Shown piece by piece: positions 1 to 6,267 of a stretch of DNA of 8,789 bases. The notes beneath the pieces are model-generated. The model saw nothing but the letters and a program-made list of their open reading frames with translations. It was not told where the DNA came from and did not search any database. The number at the start of each line of letters is the position of its first letter. Position 1 is the stretch's first letter. Location: positions 1 through 8,789 of the forward strand of contig JAJZMO010000057.1 of assembly GCA_021798235.1 (NCBI GenBank). The letters are read 5' to 3'. The position numbers and the translations under genes are program-made. This DNA comes from Acidobacteriota bacterium. GTDB taxonomy: Bacteria > Acidobacteriota > Terriglobia > Terriglobales > Acidobacteriaceae.

Positions 1-70
1 AAATCGGAAGTGGCTCCGGGGTGAACCTCCCCGAAGACAGAGACTGTGCCGCGGGGATCTCTGGAATCCC
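1..70 (+). ncRNA. possible 3' part of a 6S-like RNA (weak)
   Basis: The segment contains a hairpin (stem CGGGG 17-21 with CCCCG 29-33, loop TGAACCT). It is followed by a stretch ending in TGCCGCGGGGATCTCTGGAA (47-66), which resembles in order and spacing the 3' strand of E. coli 6S RNA: a small hairpin with GAACC in it, then a GCGGCGGCATCTCGGAG-like closing-stem strand. If this is right, the 5' half lies outside the window. A weak AT-rich stem (112-116 with 133-137) followed by TTTT at 138-141 could end such a transcript. The match is by memory and by eye only. The region could equally be untranscribed, or the downstream end of rsfS transcripts. Confidence 0.25.
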
Positions 71-282
71 CCGCCCCCGCGGCTTCCACGTCCCACAGAA
101 CGAATCCTGGCAATTCATGTCGTTTATAGCACGAATTTTTTGCCAGTCTCCCTAGAATATTGCCTAAGGGCGACGGGGTGTACGCAGGGTAACTACTTTG
201 CCAGAAATTCGCCCTGCGGTGCGCTCCCGGAATTGCGGAGCCTGGGCCAGAGCAATCGCTTGCGGCATCTTCTTGCTTTTCT

Positions 283-975
283 TTATCTTGTAGTTTTTTT
301 CTTCCCCGTTCGCTTCGCCGCGGGCTTGGCAGCTTTACCGCGTTGGCTGCTGCGGGCGCTGGTACGTGTCGTCGCAGTCTTCTTCGCTGCCTTCTTTTTC
401 GGCGTGGTGCGTTGGGAGGGTCGGCTCGCCTTGCCTGCCTTGCTCGTTGTGCGCTTGGCGGCAACTTTTTTCGCGCCGCTGGCTTTTCCCCGGCCCGCAG
501 CTGTCGACTTTTTGCCTGCATTTTTCTTGGCAACAGCCTTTTTCTTTGCTGCGGTCTTCGGCTTGCTCCCTGCAGCGCGCACGGCGGCCACCTTGGCCAC
601 CAACGGACGCTTCCATGCTTCTAACGACACGGCGTTGGCCGTCTTGCGCAGCCGCTCAATGTCATAGAGCGCGCGCGTCTCCTCATCAAACACATGGACA
701 ACAAAATCCACATAGTCGAGCAAGATCCACTTTGCCGTGCGATAGCCTTCCACCGAGTTGGCATACATGCCAAACTCGCGCTTCAGACGCAGCTCCACTT
801 CGTCTGCAATCGCCTGTACCTGGCGCGGGTTGGCTCCGCTGCAAATCAAAAACGCATCGGTGAAGGCGGACTCTGCCGGATCCAACTCAAGAATGCGGGC
901 GTTCAATGCTTTTTTTTCTTCACAGGCTGCATGCGCAGCCAGAATGTAATTGCGGGTCGTCGACGAAATGGGCAT
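283..975 (-). CDS. rsfS: ribosomal silencing factor RsfS with long basic C-terminal tail
   Basis: RsfS binds ribosomal protein uL14 on the large subunit and blocks subunit joining, lowering translation in poor growth conditions. The conserved core spans about residues 8-120 of 230. It includes the DAFLICSGANPRQVQAIADE segment (40-59), then EGYRTAKWILLDYVDFVVHV (76-95) and the FDEETRALYDIERL stretch, all typical of the family. Residues 131-230 form a low-complexity tail with 26 Lys and 10 Arg; no Asp or Glu occurs after residue 119. The usual family length is about 110-140 aa, so the tail nearly doubles it. I chose ATG 975: the longer TTG start at 999 overlaps the AAGGAGA ribosome-binding site at 989-995, which sits 14 bases before this ATG. 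nadD, the frequent partner, is not adjacent. The family call is firm; the tail's role is unknown. Confidence 0.93.
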   Translation of the reverse strand: MPISSTTRNYILAAHAACEEKKALNARILELDPAESAFTDAFLICSGANPRQVQAIADEVELRLKREFGMYANSVEGYRTAKWILLDYVDFVVHVFDEETRALYDIERLRKTANAVSLEAWKRPLVAKVAAVRAAGSKPKTAAKKKAVAKKNAGKKSTAAGRGKASGAKKVAAKRTTSKAGKASRPSQRTTPKKKAAKKTATTRTSARSSQRGKAAKPAAKRTGKKKTTR

Positions 976-1310
976 GCGGGTGGGGTAATCTCCTTGCAAC
1001 GTGTAGTTTCATCGTATCGGGTTCCGTGCGCTCTTACCAGCAAGCAGAGAATACGGCTTTTGACCGTGGGAATCCGCTCTGCCCTCTCCGCCGACTACTG
1101 TTTAGGTTGAATGCGTTGGCGAGCCGGGCTGCAAAGGAATTTTCCTTCGCCTACAATGCTAGCCAGAGGGCCTTGAGCACGATTGCCGCCCGATGACTCC
1201 TGGAAGTCCCCATTGTGGCGTGCTTCCATTTTTGACGGATCCCCGTCCAAGAAGAGTGCAACCAGCTGGCCAGAGCGCCAGCGAACGTGAATGAGGCAGG
1301 ACGTACGACC
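976..1310. other. divergent intergenic region between rsfS and the DUF4136 gene
   Basis: This 335-base stretch must carry the promoters of both flanking genes. No reading frame in it looks like a protein. On the plus strand TACAAT (1152-1157) is a fair -10 without a good -35, and TTGACG (1232-1237) is a fair -35 without a good -10, so no promoter is called. Three simple hairpins follow one another before the DUF4136 start: TGGAAG/CTTCCA (1201-1206 with 1223-1228), GACGG/CCGTC (1234-1238 with 1243-1247, loop ATCC) and GCTGGC/GCCAGC (1265-1270 with 1277-1282). They may form a structured leader. Confidence 0.4.
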
Positions 1311-1913
1311 ATGACGACTCTGCGTATTCTGAATCCACTGCGAATCAAACTGCTTGTGGCTGTGTGCGTGGTTCTGGCACCGCTGGCTCTGACTGCGCAA
1401 AGCATCCGCGTCAACTGGCGGCTGAATGCGCCTTTCTCCAGCTATAAAACCTACGTGTGGGTGCCGGGGAAGGAGAACAATCATCCCTTTTACCGCCAGT
1501 ATGTGGATGAATACGTCAATTACGCTTTGAAAAACAAGAAGCACATGGTGCAGGTCTCGGCAGACCAGTCTCCTGATCTGCGCGTGGAGTATCACTTTTT
1601 GACCCAGGAAACGATGGACACCAACACCACCTACTGGGGCACCGGCGGTTGGGGCGGCTGGGGCTGGGGTGGTTGGGGATGGGGCGGCGGCATGGGTTGG
1701 GGAATGGGTGGCATGGGCTTCGCCAATACACGTCAGGTTCCCCGCACCATGGGCATCCTGACCATTGACATGTTTGACGCCCACACCAATAAGCTGGTCT
1801 GGCGCGGCCAGGCCAGCGAGGACAGCGTGGACGTTGGCAATAAAAATGAAGAAAAGCAGGTAGCCATGTCCATCTTCAAAATGATGAAGCGCTTCCCGCC
1901 ACCACCGAAGTAA
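1311..1913 (+). CDS. exported DUF4136 domain protein with Gly/Trp-rich insert
   Basis: The 200-residue product begins with a signal peptide: basic start (R5, R11, K13), hydrophobic stretch 14-27, and a likely cleavage after ALTA at residue 29. No lipobox is seen. The mature part matches DUF4136: an N-terminal strand with SSYKTYVWVPG (43-53), a PDLRVEYHF segment (88-96), a GILTIDMFDAHTNKLVWRG block (148-166) and a closing FKMMKRFPPPP (189-199). The family is found in envelope proteins, and its biochemical function is not established. Between the halves lies a Gly/Trp/Met-rich insert (109-137) containing six W-G units. I prefer ATG 1311 over GTG 1287 because the signal peptide then starts properly and AGGA at 1298-1301 is well placed; the eight extra residues would be unusual. 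It appears to be a single-gene unit convergent with fic. Confidence 0.85.
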   Translation: MTTLRILNPLRIKLLVAVCVVLAPLALTAQSIRVNWRLNAPFSSYKTYVWVPGKENNHPFYRQYVDEYVNYALKNKKHMVQVSADQSPDLRVEYHFLTQETMDTNTTYWGTGGWGGWGWGGWGWGGGMGWGMGGMGFANTRQVPRTMGILTIDMFDAHTNKLVWRGQASEDSVDVGNKNEEKQVAMSIFKMMKRFPPPPK

Positions 1914-1925
1914 GGTGTGACAATC

Positions 1926-1956
1926 GGTACGCGCGGCTAGGCTAAGCGCGCGTACC
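1926..1956. terminator. intergenic hairpin between convergent genes
   Basis: A perfect 9-bp stem, GGTACGCGC (1926-1934) with GCGCGTACC (1948-1956), has a short inner GCT/AGC stem in its loop. It lies in the 56-base gap between the 3' ends of the DUF4136 gene and fic, where it could stop transcription from both sides. No run of T follows on either strand, so it is not a classical intrinsic terminator. Confidence 0.45.
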
Positions 1957-1969
1957 CGCAGCTGCTGGC

Positions 1970-3124
1970 CTACTCCATGCCAGAGCCAAGCAGGGAAAGA
2001 TACCGTTCGTACCGATACACCTGATTGCGCTGACGACCTGTTGTCTCACGAATCATCCCGAGTTCCAGCATAATGGCGATGCCTTTTTGCACCGTAGTAA
2101 AACTCATTTTTTCCGTGGAACGCAAATCTGCGATTCGGAATATAGGGGTGCGTGGCAATTGTTGAAAGGCCAACAACAGCGACTTGCTTTTTTGCATACG
2201 CTGCCGAATGCGCAGTTCATCCTCGTTAACTAGGGTGGTCAATTGTTTTGCTAGTTCGACAGCTTGATTGGCTGCCGATGCAACGGCTTCCAAGAAAAAC
2301 TCGAACCATTCGTTCCATGCTCCTTCCATGCGAACCTTCTGCAGCAGAGAAAAATACTGGTCTCGATTCTGCTTCAGGTACAGGGAAAGATACAAAAGCG
2401 GTTCACGCAACACCTTGCGCTCAATCAAAAGAAGAGGAACCAACAAACGCCCAATTCTTCCATTGCCATCCAAGAATGGGTGGATGGTTTCGAATTGGTA
2501 GTGCAGCATGGCCGCTTGCAAGAGAACCGGATGTTCGGCAGCACCTCCATGCAAAAACTTCTCAAACGCATCCAGATTGCCGGGCAGCACATCCGGCGGC
2601 GTGGGAACAAAAATCGCATCTCCGGGCCGACTGCCTCCAATCCAATTTTGACTGGTGCGAAACTCTCCCGGATTCTTTTCCCTTCCGCGTCCCGAGCCTA
2701 GCAAAATCTTGTGCATCTCCCGGATCAGCCGCAGCGATAGCGGAAATCCATCTTGCATGCTCAGCATCCCATGCCGCATGGCGGCAACATAATTCGAGAC
2801 TTCGCGCACATCCTCGGATGCCCGGTCGGATTCTTTGTTGATTTCAAAAAGAAGCAATTCGGAAAGCGTGGACTGCGTGCCCTCAATCTGTGAAGACAAC
2901 ACCGCCTCACGGCGGCAATAAAAGTAAATGAACAAATCCACGTTAGGGATCGTGTTTCCCATCCCATCCAAACGCCCAATGGCCTGATCCGCAGCACTCA
3001 ACTTTTGCAGTAGTGCCCGATCCAAGGAATACTGCGGCGGCAAGTCGTAGGGAATAAATGCATTATATGGCTCTGGGGAGCCAATTGCCTGCTTGCGCCA
3101 TATTCCCTGAATGTTTGACGTCAT
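1970..3124 (-). CDS. Fic-family protein adenylyltransferase with N-terminal inhibitory helix and C-terminal winged helix
   Basis: Fic enzymes transfer AMP (sometimes other phosphate-containing groups) from a nucleotide to hydroxyl side chains of target proteins. The 384-residue product has a Fic N-terminal domain (about 15-105) carrying the inhibitory motif S77-x-x-x-E81-G82 within SSQIEG. This is the class II arrangement, where Glu blocks ATP until relieved. The flap segment (about 157-180) precedes the catalytic motif HPFLDGNGRIGR (215-226), which is intact including H215, so the enzyme should be active. Residues 315-375 look like a winged helix, ending in the YRYERYLSLL tail common in this subfamily. 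No separate antitoxin gene is adjacent, which fits self-inhibition. The start has only a weak ribosome-binding site. Base composition looks more AT-rich than the neighbours (by eye), so acquisition by transfer is possible. The target is unknown. Confidence 0.93.
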   Translation of the reverse strand: MTSNIQGIWRKQAIGSPEPYNAFIPYDLPPQYSLDRALLQKLSAADQAIGRLDGMGNTIPNVDLFIYFYCRREAVLSSQIEGTQSTLSELLLFEINKESDRASEDVREVSNYVAAMRHGMLSMQDGFPLSLRLIREMHKILLGSGRGREKNPGEFRTSQNWIGGSRPGDAIFVPTPPDVLPGNLDAFEKFLHGGAAEHPVLLQAAMLHYQFETIHPFLDGNGRIGRLLVPLLLIERKVLREPLLYLSLYLKQNRDQYFSLLQKVRMEGAWNEWFEFFLEAVASAANQAVELAKQLTTLVNEDELRIRQRMQKSKSLLLAFQQLPRTPIFRIADLRSTEKMSFTTVQKGIAIMLELGMIRETTGRQRNQVYRYERYLSLLGSGME

Positions 3125-3129
3125 CTCGC

Positions 3130-3181
3130 TAATTCCATTCTAGGCCGAAAATTGAAATTAGCAAATGCGTAATTCTATTCT
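3130..3181. repeat. pair of 12-bp direct repeats upstream of fic (possible operator)
   Basis: TAATTCCATTCT (3130-3141) and TAATTCTATTCT (3170-3181) differ at one position and are spaced 40 bp apart, nearly four helical turns. The first copy overlaps the candidate fic -10 box, and a 10-bp palindrome CGGAATTCCG (3191-3200) lies just upstream. The placement suits a repressor site, perhaps for the winged helix of Fic itself. That link is inference. Confidence 0.35.
3137..3164 (-). promoter_or_regulatory. candidate fic promoter
   Basis: On the minus strand TTGCTA (3164-3159) and TAGAAT (3142-3137) are separated by 16 bases and match sigma70 -35 and -10 boxes reasonably. Transcription would start only a few bases before the fic ATG, giving an almost leaderless mRNA. 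A second TAGAAT (3177-3172) lies farther upstream with no good -35. The region is AT-rich and could hold chance matches. Confidence 0.35.
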
Positions 3182-3225
3182 TGGAAATTACGGAATTCCG
3201 AATTTGTGCACTTTCACGCTGACAT

Positions 3226-3263
3226 AAAAACACACGGCGGCAGAGAGTGTCACCGCCGCCGTG
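3226..3263 (-). terminator. intrinsic terminator of gyrA
   Basis: Reading the minus strand after the gyrA stop, the stem CACGGCGGC pairs with GCCGCCGTG (3263-3255 with 3241-3233, 9 bp, 13-base loop). It is followed after two bases by TTTTT (3230-3226). The structure lies 18 bases past the stop codon, a standard factor-independent terminator separating gyrA from fic. Confidence 0.8.
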
Positions 3264-3281
3264 GTTGTCGGTACCGTTCTG

Positions 3282-5948
3282 CTACTGGATCAGCGTGCCG
3301 GTGTCTCCATTTTCCTTCTCATCGGCAGGAATGACCACGGCGGCGCCCACCTTGTCGCCCTCTTCCAGGTTGAGCAGCTTGACGCCCTGCGTCGAGCGGC
3401 CCGCCTCGCGGATCGTCTTGGTGTCAATGCGGATGATCTTGCCAAACTGACTGATCACCATCAACTCGCTGGACTCATCCACCAATTGAATGGAGCTGAC
3501 CTTGCCATTCTTGGCCGTGGTCTTCACATTGATGACGCCTTTACCGCCGCGAGATTGCAGGCGATACTCGTCCACATCGGTGCGCTTGCCAAAGCCATGC
3601 TCGGTGACGGAGAGGATCAGGCAGGCGCAGGCCCCACCAGCTTCCGTCTTTTTGCGTTCGCTGGGCGTGACCGCGGCTCCAACCAGATAATCCTTGGCTC
3701 CCAGATCAATGCCGCGCACGCCGTAGGCCGGTCGACCCATGGAACGCACGTCATTTTCGTCAAAGCGAATCGCCATGCCCTCATGCGTGGCCAAAAAGAC
3801 TGCTTGCTTGCCGTCGGTGATGCGAACGGCCACCAGTTCGTCTTCCTTGTCCACGCCGATGGCGATGATGCCGCGCGCCATGACGTTGGAGAAATCCTTG
3901 AGTGGCGTGCGCTTCACCGTGCCCTGGCGCGTGGCGAAGAAGATAAACTTGCCTTCCTCCTCCAAATTGCGCACCGGCAGAATGGCGCAGACCTTTTCGC
4001 CCGGCTGCAGGCTCAGCAGACTGGCGATGGCCTTGCCCTTGCCGGCTGCACCCACGTCGGGAATCTCATAAACCTTGAGCCAGTAGACGCGGCCCGTATT
4101 TGTGAAGCAAAGCAGGTAGGCGTGCGTGGAGTCGACGATCAACTGCTCGACGAAGTCCTCCTCGCGCGTCTTCATGCCCATGCGTCCCTGGCCACCGCGC
4201 CGTTGCTGGCGATAGGTGGTGATCGGCGTGCGCTTCAGGTATCCAGAGTGGGAGACGGTGACGGCGACCTGCTCATCCGCGATCAAATCTTCCAGTTGCA
4301 GCTCGGCGCTCTCGTCCAAAATCTGCGTGCGCCGCTCGTCGCCGTAGTCTTTTCTGACGGCCTCCAGCTCCTTGACGATCACAGCGCGCAGCTTTTTCTC
4401 GCTGGCCAAAATGGATTCATACTCAGCGATGCGATCGCGCACATCCTTCAACTCGCTCAAAAGTTCGTCGATGGAAAGCTGCGTGAGTCGATAAAGCTGC
4501 AATTCGAGAATGGCGTCAATCTGCCGATAGCTCAGGATCAGCGTGGCCGTGGTGGATTGCGACAGGTCGACGCCGTACTTGGCCGCATCGAGCGTAACGC
4601 CGCGCAGTTCGCTGCCTTGCAGCCGGATGGACTTTCCAGAGAAGTATTGGAAGAGGCTCTCGCGCGCATCGGGCCGCGAAGAGGAGCCGCGAATAATCTT
4701 GATAACGCTGTCTAGGTGATCCAGCGCAATCTGGTAACCGAGCAGAATGTGTTCGCGGTCGCGGGCCTTTTGCAGCAGGAAGGCCGTGCGGCGGCGCACC
4801 ACGTCGATGCGATGATCCAAAAAGTGCCGGATGGCCGCAGGCAGGCTCAGCTCTCGCGGCTGGCCGTTGACCACGGCCAAAAAGATCATCGAGAAGCTCT
4901 CCTGCATCTGCGTGTGCTTGTAAAGCTGGTTTAGCACGATCTGCGATTCCGCACCGCGCTTCAACTCGATGACGATGCGCATGCCGTCACGGTCGCTTTC
5001 ATCGCGCACGTCACTGATCTCGTCAATGATCTTCTCGTTGACCAGCGCGGCGATGCGCTCAATCAACTTGGACTTGTTCACCTGATACGGAATCTCTGTA
5101 ACGATGATGGACTGGCGGCCTTGCGCCATGTTCTCCGTGGCCACACGCGCGCGCATCAGGAAGCGACCGCGTCCGGTTTTGTAGGCCTCCACGATGCCGG
5201 ACCGGCCATAGATAAAGCCGCCCGTGGGGAAGTCTGGACCTTGCACATGCTTCATCACTTCGATCAACCCGGCCTGCGGATTGTTGACCATCTCAATGGC
5301 CGCGTTGACGATCTCCGTCAAATTATGCGGCGGAATGTTGGTGGCCATGCCGACGGCGATGCCGCTTGATCCGTTGACGATCAGATTGGGAATGCGCGTC
5401 GGCAGCACGGCGGGTTCGCTGGTGCTTTCGTCGTAGTTGGGAACAAAGTCGACCGTATCTTGGTCAATGTCGGCGAGCAATTCGCCCGCCAGGCGCGTCA
5501 GGCGCGCCTCGGTGTAACGCATGGCCGCCGGAGGATCGCCGTCGACCGAACCAAAATTTCCCTGGCCATCCACCATCACATAGCGCATGGAAAAGGGCTG
5601 CGCCAGACGCACCAGCGTGTCGTAGATGGAAGCATCGCCGTGCGGGTGATACAAACCCATCGCTTGACCCACAACCTTGGCGCACTTGGTGTACTTTTTG
5701 TTGTGTTGCAGCCCCATCTCGTGCATGGTGTAGAGCACGCGCCGATGCACCGGCTTCAGGCCGTCGCGCACATCCGGCAGCGCGCGTCCGATGATGACCG
5801 ACATGGAATAGTCGAGATACGATCGACGCATCTCCTCTTCAATGTTGATGGGGATCAAGTTGAGCGCGCCGGGGCCGGACGGCGTAGTGCCCTCCGGGGG
5901 ATTGCCGCCGTTACCAAGGGGGAGTTGTGGGTTCTGATCGTCTGCCAT
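3282..5948 (-). CDS. gyrA: DNA gyrase subunit A
   Basis: GyrA forms the A2B2 gyrase with GyrB; it cuts and rejoins DNA to introduce negative supercoils using ATP. The 888-residue product is full length. Residues 1-32 are a variable Pro/Gly/Asn-rich extension. The breakage-reunion domain begins near EEEMRRSYLDYSMS (37-50), and the catalytic Tyr is Y145 in AAMRYTEARL with R144 beside it. The C-terminal DNA-wrapping domain begins near 555; its GyrA-box, QRRGGQG (582-588), marks true gyrase rather than topoisomerase IV. A related SRGGKG occurs at 799-804. In the quinolone region HPHGDASIYD (101-110), the residue matching E. coli Ser83 is Ala106, while Asp87 is kept as D110. The start ATG lacks a close ribosome-binding site: AGGAG ends 18 bases upstream. 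gyrB is not next to it; fic follows after the terminator. Confidence 0.98.
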   Translation of the reverse strand: MADDQNPQLPLGNGGNPPEGTTPSGPGALNLIPINIEEEMRRSYLDYSMSVIIGRALPDVRDGLKPVHRRVLYTMHEMGLQHNKKYTKCAKVVGQAMGLYHPHGDASIYDTLVRLAQPFSMRYVMVDGQGNFGSVDGDPPAAMRYTEARLTRLAGELLADIDQDTVDFVPNYDESTSEPAVLPTRIPNLIVNGSSGIAVGMATNIPPHNLTEIVNAAIEMVNNPQAGLIEVMKHVQGPDFPTGGFIYGRSGIVEAYKTGRGRFLMRARVATENMAQGRQSIIVTEIPYQVNKSKLIERIAALVNEKIIDEISDVRDESDRDGMRIVIELKRGAESQIVLNQLYKHTQMQESFSMIFLAVVNGQPRELSLPAAIRHFLDHRIDVVRRRTAFLLQKARDREHILLGYQIALDHLDSVIKIIRGSSSRPDARESLFQYFSGKSIRLQGSELRGVTLDAAKYGVDLSQSTTATLILSYRQIDAILELQLYRLTQLSIDELLSELKDVRDRIAEYESILASEKKLRAVIVKELEAVRKDYGDERRTQILDESAELQLEDLIADEQVAVTVSHSGYLKRTPITTYRQQRRGGQGRMGMKTREEDFVEQLIVDSTHAYLLCFTNTGRVYWLKVYEIPDVGAAGKGKAIASLLSLQPGEKVCAILPVRNLEEEGKFIFFATRQGTVKRTPLKDFSNVMARGIIAIGVDKEDELVAVRITDGKQAVFLATHEGMAIRFDENDVRSMGRPAYGVRGIDLGAKDYLVGAAVTPSERKKTEAGGACACLILSVTEHGFGKRTDVDEYRLQSRGGKGVINVKTTAKNGKVSSIQLVDESSELMVISQFGKIIRIDTKTIREAGRSTQGVKLLNLEEGDKVGAAVVIPADEKENGDTGTLIQ

Positions 5949-5977
5949 GGGTGAAGTGAGAAGGCGCTCCTGCCAGC

Positions 5978-5998
5978 AAAAATTCGGCGAATGCGCCG
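5978..5998 (-). other. hairpin followed by T-run in the gyrA leader (possible attenuator)
   Basis: In the presumed gyrA 5' untranslated region the minus strand reads CGGCG-CATT-CGCCG (5998-5985), then AA and TTTTT (5982-5978). A GC stem plus a T-run resembles a short intrinsic terminator. The GGCGC on its 5' side could instead pair with GCGCC just downstream (in AGGAGCGCC), an alternative fold. The stem has only 5 bp, so regulation is uncertain. Confidence 0.3.
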
Positions 5999-6025
5999 TT
6001 CGGGATTCTGTGCTTCCCAGTCTCT

Positions 6026-6054
6026 ATGATATGCGCCCAGTGCCGGAGTGGCAA
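6026..6054 (-). promoter_or_regulatory. gyrA promoter, sigma70 type
   Basis: On the minus strand the -35 box TTGCCA (6054-6049) and the -10 box TATCAT (6031-6026) each match the consensus at five of six positions and are separated by exactly 17 bases. Transcription would start near 6019, leaving about a 70-base leader before the gyrA ATG. This gives gyrA its own promoter independent of the ATP pyrophosphatase gene upstream. Confidence 0.65.
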
Positions 6055-6154
6055 CGAGTGAACAGGGAAAATTGTTGGAGAATCTGCTCCGGGGCTGAAA
6101 GGGATTTTTCGGCTCTTTTTGCTTGCAACGCCCGCTGCGGCGGGCTTGGATGAC

Positions 6155-6267
6155 GCGGGACTTGAGTCCCTGAAGGGGATGGGCTTTAGCCCATCCATAA
6201 GTCCAAGGATTGCAGTGCGGCTTGAGCCGCTGAGGGAGCGATCCGCAGGTGTGCAGCGTCTCCCTAG
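6155..6267 (+). repeat. structured intergenic repeat, copy 1
   Basis: This ~113-base element is repeated in inverse orientation at 7736-7847, with about 100 matching positions by eye. It contains three short hairpins with four-base loops: GGGAC-TTGA-GTCCC (6157-6170), GGATGGGC-TTTA-GCCCATCC (6177-6196) and GCGGC-TTGA-GCCGC (6217-6230). A wider fourth stem pairs AGGGAG (6233-6238) with CTCCCT (6260-6265). It resembles REP-like palindromic repeats in bacterial intergenic regions. It fills the gap between the 3' end of the ATP pyrophosphatase gene and the gyrA promoter, and its last bases include that gene's stop codon. No transposase is nearby. Confidence 0.85.

Noticed and set aside
164..268. 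Minus-strand 34-codon frame just after the rsfS stop
   Set aside because: It has only a weak AAGAAG-like ribosome-binding site and no recognisable similarity; it is too short to support without conservation.
140..667. Plus-strand open frame of 175 codons
   Set aside because: It lies opposite rsfS, and its Phe/Leu/Ala-rich product is simply the complement of the lysine-rich tail.
1095..1784. Minus-strand 229-codon frame opposite the DUF4136 gene
   Set aside because: The plus-strand frame has a signal peptide and recognisable domain blocks; this one is a complement of Gly-rich codons with His/Pro-rich low-complexity content.
3261..4715. Plus-strand 484-codon frame opposite gyrA
   Set aside because: It overlaps a certain, fully conserved gyrA and has no family features. 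Long antisense frames are common opposite high-GC genes.
6130..6145. Hairpin GCCCGC-TGCG-GCGGGC as a terminator
   Set aside because: No T-run follows it on either strand, and it is not shared with the second repeat copy, so no function is claimed.
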